Assembly: GCF_018070345.1 (NCBI RefSeq)
Contig: NZ_JAGPXX010000018.1
Location: forward strand, 1-64,000
DNA length: 64,000 nt
Origin: Streptomyces sp. F63
Lineage (GTDB): Bacteria > Actinomycetota > Actinomycetes > Streptomycetales > Streptomycetaceae
Direction of reading: 5' to 3'
A model generated the notes under the pieces. The model was not told where the DNA came from, made no database searches, and saw only the letters and a program-made list of their open reading frames with translations. The position numbers and the translations under genes are program-made. Shown in pieces: positions 50,169 through 59,087 of the stretch (within the stretch, counting starts at the first letter, position 1; each line of letters starts with the position of its first letter).

Positions 50169-53062
50169 CCGACGAACAGCCCGCCGGCCCCGCCCGGGAG
50201 GCACGCGCCGCCCGCCCCGGCCGTACCCTCGCCGTCCCCGACCTCTCCCTCGTGGTCCTCATCGGCGCCACCGGCTCCGGCAAGTCCACGTTCGCCGCAC
50301 GGCACTTCAAGCCCACCGAGGTGATCTCCTCCGACTTCTGCCGGGGCCTGGTCAGCGATGACGAGAACGACCAGACGGCCAGCCGCGACGCCTTCGACGT
50401 GCTGCACTACATCGCGGGCAAGCGGCTCGCCGCCGGGCGGCTCACCGTCGTCGACGCGACCAGCGTGCAGTCCGAGAGCCGCCGGCAGCTGATCGCGCTG
50501 GCGCGGGAGCACGACGTGCTGCCGGTCGCCGTCGTCCTCGACGTCCCCGAGCGGATCTGCGCCGAGCGGAACGCCGCCCGCCCAGACCGGGCCGGCATGC
50601 CCCGTCACGTGATCCAGCGTCATCAGCGGGAGCTGCGCCGCTCGCTGCGCCACCTGGAACGCGAGGGCTTCCGCAAGGTGCACATCCTGCGCGGCCCCGA
50701 GGAGATCGACGCGGCCGAGGTCGTCCGCGAGCGCCGCTACAACGACCTGCGCCACCTCACGGGGCCGTTCGACATCATCGGGGACGTCCACGGCTGCCGC
50801 TCCGAACTGGAGACCCTGCTCGGCCGGCTCGGCTACGTCCTGCGGTACGACGAGGCGGGCCGCCCCGCGGGTGCCGCGCACCCCGGGGGCCGTACCGCCG
50901 TGTTCGTCGGCGACCTCGTCGACCGCGGCCCCGACAGCCCCGGCGTGCTCCGTCTGGTGATGAACATGGTGGAGGCGGGCACCGCGCTCTGCGTGCCCGG
51001 CAACCACGAGAACAAGCTGGGGCGGTACCTCAAGGGCCGCAACGTCCGCGTCTCGCACGGACTCGCCGAGACCGTGGCCCAGCTGGAGAAGGAGGACGAC
51101 GCCTTCCGCGCCCGGGTGGGGGAGTTCATCGGCGGGCTCGTCAGCCACTACGTCCTCGACGGGGGCGGGCTGGTCGTCTGCCACGCCGGGCTGCCCGAGA
51201 AGTACCACGGCCGCACCTCCGGCCGCGTCCGCTCGCACGCCCTCTACGGCGAAACCACCGGCGAGACGGACGAGTTCGGGCTGCCCGTGCGCTACCCGTG
51301 GGCGGAGGACTACCGGGGCCGCGCCGCCGTCGTCTACGGCCACACCCCCGTGCCGCGCGCCTCCTGGCTCAACAACACCCTCTGCCTCGACACCGGCTGC
51401 GTCTTCGGCGGGCGGATGACGGCGCTGCGCTGGCCCGAGCGCGAGCTGGTGGACGTACCGGCCGAGCGGGTCTGGTACGAGCCGGTGAAGCCGCTGGACA
51501 GCGGAGCCCCGGGCGGGGCCGAGGGGCGCCCGCTCGACCTCGGTGACGTCACCGGCCGCCGCGTGGTCGAGACGCGGCACCACGGCCGGATCGCCGTCCG
51601 CGAGGAGAACGCGGCGGCCGCGCTGGAGGTGATGAGCCGCTTCGCGCTGGCCCCGGAGCTGGTGCCGTATCTGCCGCCGACCATGGCGCCCTGCGCGACC
51701 TCCGCCGAGGAGGGGTACCTGGAACACCCGGCCGAGGCCTTCGCGGGCTACCGTGCCGACGGCGTGCGCGAGGTCATGTGCCAGGAGAAGCACATGGGTT
51801 CGCGCGCGGTGGCCCTGGTCTGCCGGGACGGGCGGACGGCGGCGGAGCGCTTCGGGGTGCCGGGGGGCGGCGTGCCCGGCGCGCTCCACACGCGCACCGG
51901 CAGGCCCTTCCTCGACGACCCGGTGCTGACCGGCCGCGTCCTGGCCCGGCTGGCGGAGTGCGCGGAGGCCGCCGGGCTCTGGGCGGAGCTGGACACCGAC
52001 TGGCTGCTGCTGGACGCCGAGCTGATGCCCTGGTCGCTGAAGGCGGCCGGTCTGCTGCGCCACCAGTACGCGGCGGTGGGCGCCGCCTCGCGTGCCGTCC
52101 TCCCCGGGGTCCTGGAGGCGCTGGAAGCGGCGGCGGCGCGGGGAGCCGGGGCGCCCGGACTGCTGGACCGGCAGCGGGACCGGCTGGCGGACGCGGAGGC
52201 GTTCACCGCGGCCTACCGCCGCTACTGCTGGCCGGTCGGGGACCCGTCCCGGCCCTGGCCGGGAGCGGCGGCCGAGTCCGCCGGATCCGCCGGGTCCGCC
52301 GAGTCCGCCGAGTCCGCCGGATCCGCCGGGTCCGCCGAGTCCGCCGGATCCGCTGCGGAGACGGACGGCCTGGACGGCATCCGGCTGGCGCCGTTCCAGC
52401 TGCTGGCCGCCGAGGGGCGCAACCTCGCCGTCGAGCCGCACGATGTCCAACTGGCCTGGATCGACCGGCTGATCGCGGCGGAGGCGGCGATGAGCGCACC
52501 GGCGGAGGCGGGGCGGACGGCGGAGGAGACGGCTGCCGGGCCGGCTGCCGAGACCGGGGCCGGGACGGAGGCGTGGGCAGGGGGCGCGGCTTCCGGCGGG
52601 CGGGGCGGCGGCGAGCAGCCTGCCGCGTCCCGCCCGGTCCGCGTCAACCGGCTGCTCCACCCCACCCGCCGGCTGTTGGTGGACACCGCCGACGAGGCGT
52701 CGGTCGCCGCCGGGGTCCGGTGGTGGCTGGAGCTCACCGGGGCGGGCGGCGAGGGCATGGTCGTCAAACCGCTGCGTCCGCTGGTGCGGGACGGCCGGGG
52801 CCGCCTCGTCCAGCCGGGCGTGAAGGTGCGCGGACGGGAGTATCTGCGCATCGTCTACGGGCCGGAGTACGCGCGCCCGGAGCATCTCGCGCGGCTGCGC
52901 GGGCGGCACCTGGGTCACAAGCGGTCCCTCGCCCTGCGCGAGTACGCTCTCGGGCTGGAGGCGCTGGACCGGCTGGCCGGCGGCGAACCGCTGTGGCGGG
53001 TGCACGAGGCGGTCTTCGCGGTGCTCGCCCTGGAGTCGGAGCCGGTCGACCCGAGGCTGTGA
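50165..53062 (+). CDS. pnkp: Polynucleotide kinase-phosphatase-ligase Pnkp
   Basis: 965 residues. Kinase domain (residues ~30-190): LIGATGSGKSTFAARHF. Metallophosphatase (~200-480): FDIIGDVHGCRSELETLLG, FVGDLVDRGPDSPG, CVPGNHENKLG and VVCHAGLPEKYHG. Adenylyltransferase/ligase (from ~540): catalytic Lys in VMCQEKHMGSRAVAL and late GEGMVVKPLRPL. It heals and, with Hen1, seals RNAs cut by ribotoxins. Unusual is a ~30-residue AESAGSAGSAESAES tract at ~52270-52355, from a DNA repeat inside the ligase part. The ATG overlaps the hen1 stop by 4 bp. Confidence 0.95.
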   Translation: MTDEQPAGPAREARAARPGRTLAVPDLSLVVLIGATGSGKSTFAARHFKPTEVISSDFCRGLVSDDENDQTASRDAFDVLHYIAGKRLAAGRLTVVDATSVQSESRRQLIALAREHDVLPVAVVLDVPERICAERNAARPDRAGMPRHVIQRHQRELRRSLRHLEREGFRKVHILRGPEEIDAAEVVRERRYNDLRHLTGPFDIIGDVHGCRSELETLLGRLGYVLRYDEAGRPAGAAHPGGRTAVFVGDLVDRGPDSPGVLRLVMNMVEAGTALCVPGNHENKLGRYLKGRNVRVSHGLAETVAQLEKEDDAFRARVGEFIGGLVSHYVLDGGGLVVCHAGLPEKYHGRTSGRVRSHALYGETTGETDEFGLPVRYPWAEDYRGRAAVVYGHTPVPRASWLNNTLCLDTGCVFGGRMTALRWPERELVDVPAERVWYEPVKPLDSGAPGGAEGRPLDLGDVTGRRVVETRHHGRIAVREENAAAALEVMSRFALAPELVPYLPPTMAPCATSAEEGYLEHPAEAFAGYRADGVREVMCQEKHMGSRAVALVCRDGRTAAERFGVPGGGVPGALHTRTGRPFLDDPVLTGRVLARLAECAEAAGLWAELDTDWLLLDAELMPWSLKAAGLLRHQYAAVGAASRAVLPGVLEALEAAAARGAGAPGLLDRQRDRLADAEAFTAAYRRYCWPVGDPSRPWPGAAAESAGSAGSAESAESAGSAGSAESAGSAAETDGLDGIRLAPFQLLAAEGRNLAVEPHDVQLAWIDRLIAAEAAMSAPAEAGRTAEETAAGPAAETGAGTEAWAGGAASGGRGGGEQPAASRPVRVNRLLHPTRRLLVDTADEASVAAGVRWWLELTGAGGEGMVVKPLRPLVRDGRGRLVQPGVKVRGREYLRIVYGPEYARPEHLARLRGRHLGHKRSLALREYALGLEALDRLAGGEPLWRVHEAVFAVLALESEPVDPRL

Positions 53063-53165
53063 CGCCCGCTTCGCACGGCCGTGGTTCGCACGGCCGTGCG
53101 ACATTCCGTGGCCCCGAAGGGCCGCGGTGCGGGCGCGGACGGGCCGCCTCGGCCAGGATGGACCC

Positions 53166-54404
53166 ATGGCGTTCCATGTGGATTCCGAGGCCGGGCGGCT
53201 CCGCCGCGTCATCCTGCACCGTCCCGGGAGGGAGCTGAAACGGCTCACTCCCGGCAACAAGGACACTCTGCTGTTCGACGAACTGCTCTGGGTGAGCCGC
53301 GCGCAGGAGGAACACGACGGGTTCGCGGGGGTGCTGCGGGGGCGCGGGGTGGAGGTCCATCTGTTCGAGGAACTGCTGGGCGAGAGCCTGGACATCCCGC
53401 AGGCGCGGCGGATGGTGCTCGACCGCACCTTCGACGAACGGGAGTACGGTCCGCTCGCCACCGGTCATCTGCGCGCGCTCTACGAGGAGTTGCCCGGCCC
53501 GGAGCTGGCCCAGGCGCTGATCGGCGGGGTGACCAAACGGGAGTTCCTGGAGCGGCACGCCGAGCCCGCCTCGGTCCGCTTCCATGTGATGGACCCCGAC
53601 GACTTCCTCATCGCGCCGCTGCCCAACCACCTCTTCACCCGAGACGCCTCCGCCTGGATCTATGACGGGGTGGCGATCAACGCGATGCGCTGGCCGGCCC
53701 GGCAGCGCGAGACCGTGCACTTCGCCGCCGTCTACCGGCATCACCCGCTCTTCCGGGGCGACGCCGCGGGTGGCTTCCGCGTCTGGTCCGAGGGCGAGGG
53801 CGACCACCCGTCCACCATCGAGGGCGGCGACGTGCTCGTCCTCGGCAACGGCGCGGTCCTCGTCGGGATGAGCGAGCGGACCACGCCGCAGGCGGTGGAG
53901 ATGCTGGCCCGCGGCCTGTTCGCGGCCGGCTCCGCCCGCACGATCGTGGCCCTCGACATGCCCAAGGGGCGGGCGTTCATGCATCTGGACACCGTGATGA
54001 CGATGGTCGACGGTGACACCTTCACCCAGTACGGGGGCCTGGGCATGCTGCGCTCGTACACCATCGAGCCGGGCGCGGAGGTGCAGGACCTCAAGGTGAC
54101 CGACCATCCGCCGGAGCACATGCACCGGGCCATCGCGGCGGCGCTGGGCCTGGACCGCATCCGCGTCCTCACCGCGGTCCAGGACGTGCACGCGGCCGAG
54201 CGCGAGCAGTGGGACGACGCCTGCAACGTCCTCGCCGTGGAGCCGGGGGTCGTGGTCGCGTACGAGCGGAACTCCACCACCAACGCGTATCTGCGCGACC
54301 AGGGGGTCGAGGTCATCGAGATCCCCGGCAGTGAGTTGGGCCGGGGCAGGGGCGGGCCGCGCTGCATGAGCTGCCCGGTCGAACGGGACCCGGTGCGGCG
54401 GTGA
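53166..54404 (+). CDS. arcA: Arginine deiminase
   Basis: 412 residues from the ATG at 53166 after AGGATGG. It hydrolyses arginine to citrulline and ammonia. Motifs: RRVILHRPGRELKRLTP, PLPNHLFTRDASAWIYDGVA, FMHLDTVMTMVDGDTFTQYG (catalytic His/Asp region) and the C-terminal Cys in GGPRCMSCPVERDPVRR. argF follows on the same strand after ~300 bp, giving an ADI-type arrangement, but no carbamate kinase or arginine antiporter is adjacent. Confidence 0.95.
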   Translation: MAFHVDSEAGRLRRVILHRPGRELKRLTPGNKDTLLFDELLWVSRAQEEHDGFAGVLRGRGVEVHLFEELLGESLDIPQARRMVLDRTFDEREYGPLATGHLRALYEELPGPELAQALIGGVTKREFLERHAEPASVRFHVMDPDDFLIAPLPNHLFTRDASAWIYDGVAINAMRWPARQRETVHFAAVYRHHPLFRGDAAGGFRVWSEGEGDHPSTIEGGDVLVLGNGAVLVGMSERTTPQAVEMLARGLFAAGSARTIVALDMPKGRAFMHLDTVMTMVDGDTFTQYGGLGMLRSYTIEPGAEVQDLKVTDHPPEHMHRAIAAALGLDRIRVLTAVQDVHAAEREQWDDACNVLAVEPGVVVAYERNSTTNAYLRDQGVEVIEIPGSELGRGRGGPRCMSCPVERDPVRR

Positions 54405-54516
54405 CGGCGGCGGGGCTCGCTCACTCCGGGCGGGCCCGCCGGCCCGCGCCCGCCCTGCCCGCCCGCCGGCCCGCTGACCGGACCGCCCGTGCCCGCTGCT
54501 CACCACCGCCCGCAAG

Positions 54517-54586
54517 GTCCGCCGTCCGCCGTCCGCCGTCCGCCGTCCGCCGTCCGCCGTCCGCCGTCCGCCGTCCGCCGTCCGCC
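54517..54586. repeat. 7-bp tandem repeat, 10 copies
   Basis: Ten perfect copies of gtccgcc between arcA and argF. The region 54405-54710 otherwise holds no gene, only the argF promoter area. Confidence 0.9.
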
Positions 54587-54620
54587 GCCCCGGGCCGAGG
54601 CCGCCCGGGCCACCCTGGTC

Positions 54621-54659
54621 TCGTATAGCAATGCGGGGTATCGTATAGTCTTCCATTGC
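54621..54659 (+). promoter_or_regulatory. argF promoter region with repeated TCGTATAG
   Basis: TCGTATAG occurs at 54621 and 54641, 20 bp apart, and gcaatg (54628-54633) is mirrored by cattgc (54654-54659). The A/T-rich patch contrasts with its surroundings and lies 52-90 nt before the argF ATG. It could contain -10 sequences (TATAGT) and an ArgR-type site, though it does not match the textbook ARG box. Confidence 0.45.
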
Positions 54660-54710
54660 GCCGGACGGCGTCCGCCATCCCACCATCGTCAGTGACCGAG
54701 GAGATCTCCC

Positions 54711-55718
54711 ATGGCGACAGACCTCACGGGCCGCCACTTCCTCAAGGAGCTGGACTTCAGCGCCGAGGAGTTCCGCCATCTCCTGGCGTTGGCCGCGGAG
54801 TTGAAGGCCGCCAAGCGCGCCGGCACCGAGACCCCGTCCCTCCGGGGCCGGAACATCGCGCTGATCTTCGAGAAGACCTCGACCCGCACCCGCTGCGCGT
54901 TCGAGGTCGCCGCCGCCGACCAGGGCGCCTCGACGACCTACCTGGACCCCTCCGGCTCGCAGATCGGGCACAAGGAGTCGGTCAAGGACACCGCCCGGGT
55001 GCTCGGCCGGATGTTCGACGGCATCGAGTACCGGGGCCACGGCCAGGAGACGGTCGAGGAACTCGCCGCACACGCCGGGGTCCCCGTCTTCAACGGCCTG
55101 ACGGACGAGTGGCACCCCACCCAGATGCTCGCCGACACCCTCACCATGACCGAGCACAGCGCCAAGCCGCTGCACGAGATCGCCTACGCCTACCTCGGCG
55201 ACGCCCGCTGCAACATGGGCAACTCCTACCTCGTCACGGGCGCGCTGCTCGGCATGGACGTCCGGATCGTGGCGCCCCGGTCCCTCTGGCCGTCCGCGGA
55301 GGTCGTGGCGGAGGCGGAGCGGCTCGCGGCGGGAAGCGGCGCCCGGATCACGCTCACCGAGGAGATCGCGGAGGGCGTGCGCGGCGCGGACTTCGTGGCC
55401 ACCGACGTCTGGGTGTCCATGGGGGAGCCCAAGGAGGTCTGGGACGAGCGGATCGCCCTGCTGCGCCCGTACGCCGTGACCGCGGACGTCCTGGACGCCA
55501 CGGGCAACGCGGACGTCAAGTTCCTGCACTGCCTGCCCGCCTACCACGACCTCGGCACCGAGGTCGCCCGTGAGATCCACGAGCAGTACGGGCTGACCTC
55601 CCTCGAAGTCACCGACGAGGTCTTCGAGTCCGGCCGTTCCGTCGTCTTCGACGAGGCGGAGAACCGCATGCACACCATCAAGGCCGTACTGGTGGCCACC
55701 CTGGCGGGCCGGAAGTAG
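54711..55718 (+). CDS. argF: Ornithine carbamoyltransferase
   Basis: 335 residues; ATG at 54711 after GAGGAGATC. Carbamoyl phosphate motif FEKTSTRTRCAFEVAAADQG, the HPTQMLADTLTM motif, and the ornithine motif FLHCLPAYHDLG are intact. It makes citrulline from ornithine and carbamoyl phosphate, or runs in reverse behind arginine deiminase. Adjacency to arcA suggests it might be the catabolic ArcB. The S. coelicolor homologue at a similar place is annotated argF (recalled). Confidence 0.95.
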   Translation: MATDLTGRHFLKELDFSAEEFRHLLALAAELKAAKRAGTETPSLRGRNIALIFEKTSTRTRCAFEVAAADQGASTTYLDPSGSQIGHKESVKDTARVLGRMFDGIEYRGHGQETVEELAAHAGVPVFNGLTDEWHPTQMLADTLTMTEHSAKPLHEIAYAYLGDARCNMGNSYLVTGALLGMDVRIVAPRSLWPSAEVVAEAERLAAGSGARITLTEEIAEGVRGADFVATDVWVSMGEPKEVWDERIALLRPYAVTADVLDATGNADVKFLHCLPAYHDLGTEVAREIHEQYGLTSLEVTDEVFESGRSVVFDEAENRMHTIKAVLVATLAGRK

Positions 55719-55809
55719 ACACGGCCGGTTCCGGGGCGACACGGCCGGTCCGGCGGCGCGGTCCGCCGGGCCCCGCCGGGCGCTCGTCCCGCCGGGCCCG
55801 GCCGGGCTC

Positions 55810-57174
55810 TCAGCTCTCCCAGACCGGGCGGTCCGTGCCCCACACCCCCGGCGGACGCGCCCAGCCGGCGGGCGCGCCCGCGTACCGGACGGGCGGCAGG
55901 GCGTGGCGGAGCCCGCCGCAGGGCGAGGCGGTCTCCGTCAGCCAGGGCTCCGGCGTGTAGGGCTCGCCGACCAGGGGCGCCGGGCGGATGCCGTGCAGCA
56001 GCCAGGACGCGGTGCCGGCGAGGGAGAGGCGCAGATGCCGGCCGTGCCCGGTCGCCCGGCGGTCGGTCAGCGCGCGCAGGACCGCCGCCGCGAGCAGATA
56101 CCCGGTGCCGTGGTCCAGCGCCTGCGCGGGCAGCACGCCGGGCCGGCCGTCGTCGCCCGCCTCGGCCGCGGCGATGCCGCACGCCGCCTGGACGAGGCTG
56201 TCGAAGCCGCGCCGCCCGGCCCACGGCCCGGACGGGTCCCAGGCCCGCAACTGGGCGAGGACGAGACCGGGGCGTCGGGCGAGCACGGCGTCCGGCGACA
56301 ACCCGTACCGGTCGAGCGCTCCGGGCCGGTAGCCGGTGACGAGGACATCGGCCGAGTCGAGCAGGGACTCGAAGGCGTCCCGGCCGCCGCGGGAGGAGAG
56401 GTCCAGCAGCGCCGAGCGCTTGCCCATGCCGGTGTCGGCGTGGGCGTCCGCGAACTCCGGGACACCGGGCGGGTCCACGCGCAGGACGTCGGCCCCCAGC
56501 AGCGCGAGGGTGCGGGTCGCCACGGGGCCGGCGATCACCCGTGTCAGGTCCAGCACCCGGATACCGGCCGCCGGCAGCGGGGCCGGTGGCAGCGCCCGTG
56601 CCGGGCCCTCGCCGGCCGCCCCCGCCCCGACGAGCGGGTGGACGGCCGGTGCCGGTGCGCCGGCGACGGCCACGGCCAGGCCGCCCGCCGCGTAGACGGC
56701 CTCCTGCGTCTCCCGGGCCGGGCGCGAGGCCAGTTCCGCCGCCAGCGCCTCCGCCGCGGCCCGGTCGTCACCCGGGTCGCCGATGCCCAGGGCGTCCAGC
56801 AACCGGGCCCGGTGGTGGGGGTAGTTGGCGTGCGTGCGGACCCAGCCGTCGGCGGCCCGCCAGAACCCGGAGAGCGGCGCGAAGGTGACCGGCGCCCGGC
56901 CGTCGATCCGCAGATGCCGCTCGCTGACGAAGGCCGTGGCCACCGCCCCCTCGTGCACCCGCACCTCCGGCAGCGGGCGGGCGTTGCGCGCCGCCAGCAG
57001 TTCGGCGGCGGCCAGCGAGCACACGCCCACCGTCGCCCGTGCCAGTTCCCGCACCGGCAGCCGGGCCGGCAACACGCCCTCCGCCCCGGCGAACGAGACC
57101 CGTCCGGCCAGGTGCTCCGGGCCGCCGAGAGCGGCCCACGCGGACGCGGTCGTCGCGTCGACTTCCCTGTTCAT
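55810..57174 (-). CDS. CaiB/BaiF-type (family III) CoA transferase
   Basis: 454 residues from the ATG at 57174. Family signatures occur in the second half: AAGIRVLDLTRVIAGPVATR, TLALLGADVLRVDPPGVPEF, TGMGKRSALLDLSSRGGRDA and LAQLRAWDPSGPWAGRRGFD. The N-terminal half (residues ~1-200) has a related partial fold (WRAADGWVRTHANYPHHRAR). CaiB-family enzymes move CoA between carboxylic acids via an Asp thioester. Position and substrate are unexplained; it is convergent with argF. Confidence 0.88.
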   Translation of the reverse strand: MNREVDATTASAWAALGGPEHLAGRVSFAGAEGVLPARLPVRELARATVGVCSLAAAELLAARNARPLPEVRVHEGAVATAFVSERHLRIDGRAPVTFAPLSGFWRAADGWVRTHANYPHHRARLLDALGIGDPGDDRAAAEALAAELASRPARETQEAVYAAGGLAVAVAGAPAPAVHPLVGAGAAGEGPARALPPAPLPAAGIRVLDLTRVIAGPVATRTLALLGADVLRVDPPGVPEFADAHADTGMGKRSALLDLSSRGGRDAFESLLDSADVLVTGYRPGALDRYGLSPDAVLARRPGLVLAQLRAWDPSGPWAGRRGFDSLVQAACGIAAAEAGDDGRPGVLPAQALDHGTGYLLAAAVLRALTDRRATGHGRHLRLSLAGTASWLLHGIRPAPLVGEPYTPEPWLTETASPCGGLRHALPPVRYAGAPAGWARPPGVWGTDRPVWES

Positions 57175-57385
57175 CCGGCCATGGTGCCGCAGAGGACCGG
57201 TCGGCCGGCCCCGCGGAGACGGACATCACGCCCGCGGTCCCGGATGCTCGCCACCGGCGACTTCCGGCCAACCCCCGTACACGCACGGTACGAACGGGAC
57301 GGCGGGGCAGACGGAACCGAACAGGCCGAAGAAGGCAAACAGGCCGAACAAGCCGCCCGGCGAGAAGCGGAAAGGGTGTGCGGCT

Positions 57386-58012
57386 GTGCGGATCACGCGG
57401 ACCACGCGGAAACTGACCCGACGACTCGAACAGCACCTCGGTGCCCAGGCCCTCCTCATCCTGCTGGTGGCGTGGCCCGCGCTCGCGCTCGCCGGCCGGG
57501 AGTCCTGGTCCGGCTCCTTCGGGCGCGCCGTGCTGTTCACCGCCGTGGGCACAGCCGTGCTGGCGCTCGACCGGCGCCGCGAGAGCCGGGCCGCCGGGCT
57601 GAGCGAGGCCGACACGGCGGACCTCGACCGGAAGCTCCGCCACGGTGAACTCCCCCCGCGCAGGCGGGAACGGGTGGCCATGTACCGGCTGCTGGTCCAC
57701 CGCCGCCACCGGATGCGCCACGCCTGGATCGCCCTGCCCGCCCTGGCCCTGGGCATCGCGACGGCGCTCGCCGTCATGGTCAGGGGAGCCGTGGGCGCGG
57801 GCCTGTTCCTGCTCACCGTCCTGCTGTCCGTCGCCGCCGTCGGCGCCTGGGGCAGCCGCCGCCGGCTCACCCGCCTCCGGCGCCTGGAGGAGTCCCTCGT
57901 CCGGGAGCGCGAACGGGAACGCGAACGGGAACGCGCACGGGAACGCGCGCGCGACCGCGCACGGCAGCACGCACGGCAGCGCGCCCGCGTCCGCCTCTCG
58001 GCGGGAGCCTGA
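57386..58012 (+). CDS. Small integral membrane protein
   Basis: 208 residues from the GTG at 57386, the best supported start in the frame (AAGGG upstream). Two N-terminal hydrophobic spans (LLILLVAWPALALA, AVLFTAVGTAVLAL), then a basic linker with LDRKLRHGELPPRRRERVAM, two more spans (ALPALALGIATALAVMV, LFLLTVLLSVAAVGAW), and a strongly charged Arg/Glu tail (RERERERERERARERARDRA) encoded by gaacgggaacgc repeats. Not recognised as a known family. Confidence 0.7.
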   Translation: MRITRTTRKLTRRLEQHLGAQALLILLVAWPALALAGRESWSGSFGRAVLFTAVGTAVLALDRRRESRAAGLSEADTADLDRKLRHGELPPRRRERVAMYRLLVHRRHRMRHAWIALPALALGIATALAVMVRGAVGAGLFLLTVLLSVAAVGAWGSRRRLTRLRRLEESLVRERERERERERARERARDRARQHARQRARVRLSAGA

Positions 58013-58133
58013 GGCCGGACCGGCCGTCCGGCCGCGGGCTTTCGTACGGTATCCGCGGCTGACCGCGCGACGGTGCACCGGCCATCCGTCGTCGCACCCC
58101 GCCACCGTTCACCCAGGCGCCGCACACTCGCGC

Positions 58134-58139
58134 TAGTGT
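58134..58139 (+). promoter_or_regulatory. -10 element of a leaderless promoter
   Basis: TAGTGT ends 6 nt before the GTG of the epimerase gene, the spacing expected when transcription starts at the first base of the coding region. No ribosome binding site is visible upstream of the GTG. Confidence 0.5.
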
Positions 58140-58145
58140 GCGCGC

Positions 58146-59087
58146 GTGAGCCTTTCTGTCGTTTTAGGTTTCGGGCCCGCCGGAGCAGCCACCGCACGGC
58201 TGCTGGCCGGACAGGGGCATTCCGTACGTGTCATCACCAGGTCGGGCCGGCCTCCGGAACCCGGCATCGAGCACGTCGCGCTGGACGCGGCGGACAGCGA
58301 GCGGCTGACCGGCGCCGTGCGGGGCGCGGACGCGATCTACAGTTGTGCCGCACCGCCCTATCCACGCTGGACCCGTGACTGGCCGCCGCTGGCCTCCTCG
58401 GTCTGCGCGGCGGCCGAGGCGACCGGGGCGGTCCTGGTCATGCTGGGCAATCTCTACGGCTACGGCCCGGTGGACGGCCCCCTGACCGAGGACCTGCCGC
58501 TCGCCGCGACCGACCGCAAGGGGCGGGTGCGCGCCGCCGTCTGGGAGCAGGCGCGGAGCCTGCACGAGCAGGGCCGGATCCGGGCGGTGGAGCTGCGGTC
58601 CTCGGACTTCTTCGGGCCCGGCGTGACCGACGGCGGGCACCTGGCCGGGCGCGTCATGCCGCGGCTGCTGCGCGGCAAGCCGGTCTCCACGCTCGGCGAT
58701 CCGGACGCCCCGCACAGCTGGACCTACCTCTCCGACGTGGCCCGGGCGCTGGCCGAGGCCGCGGAGGAGGAGCGGGCCTGGGGGCGCGCCTGGCACGTTC
58801 CGACGGCGCCCCCGCAGTCCGTCCGGGAGATGGCCGGCCGCCTCGCCGACCGGGCCGGGACGGGCCCGGTCGCGGTGCGCGGCCTGCCGCCGGCGGTGCT
58901 GGGGATCGCGGCGGTCTTCTCCCCGCTGCTGCGCGAACTGAAGGAGATCCGCTACCAGTTCGACCGCCCGTTCGTCGTGGACTCCAGCGCCTGGGAGGCG
59001 GCGTTCACGGTACGGGCCACCCCCGTCGACGAGCAGGTCGGGGCGACGGTGGACTGGTGGCGCGAGCGGACGGCGGACGCCCGGTGA
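58146..59087 (+). CDS. NAD-dependent epimerase/dehydratase-family enzyme
   Basis: 313 residues from a GTG at 58146. Rossmann motif VVLGFGPAGAATARLLAGQG (Gly-x-Gly-Pro-x-Gly variant), then YSCAAPPYPRWTRDW, and an atypical active site (MLGNLYGYGPVDGP; Tyr-x3-Lys not in the usual form). The extended-SDR tail is ELRSSDFFGPGV, then TYLSDVARALAEAA. It lies immediately upstream of the KS-ACP-oxoamine synthase gene with TGATG overlap, so it probably reduces that enzyme's aminoketone product. A TTA codon is codon 7 (58164-58166). Confidence 0.85.
   Translation: MSLSVVLGFGPAGAATARLLAGQGHSVRVITRSGRPPEPGIEHVALDAADSERLTGAVRGADAIYSCAAPPYPRWTRDWPPLASSVCAAAEATGAVLVMLGNLYGYGPVDGPLTEDLPLAATDRKGRVRAAVWEQARSLHEQGRIRAVELRSSDFFGPGVTDGGHLAGRVMPRLLRGKPVSTLGDPDAPHSWTYLSDVARALAEAAEEERAWGRAWHVPTAPPQSVREMAGRLADRAGTGPVAVRGLPPAVLGIAAVFSPLLRELKEIRYQFDRPFVVDSSAWEAAFTVRATPVDEQVGATVDWWRERTADAR

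Noticed and set aside
49934..53461. 1,175-residue open frame on the minus strand opposite pnkp
   Set aside because: It is antisense to a clearly coding gene, Arg/Pro/Gly-rich and lacks a ribosome binding site; long shadow frames are common in 72% GC DNA.
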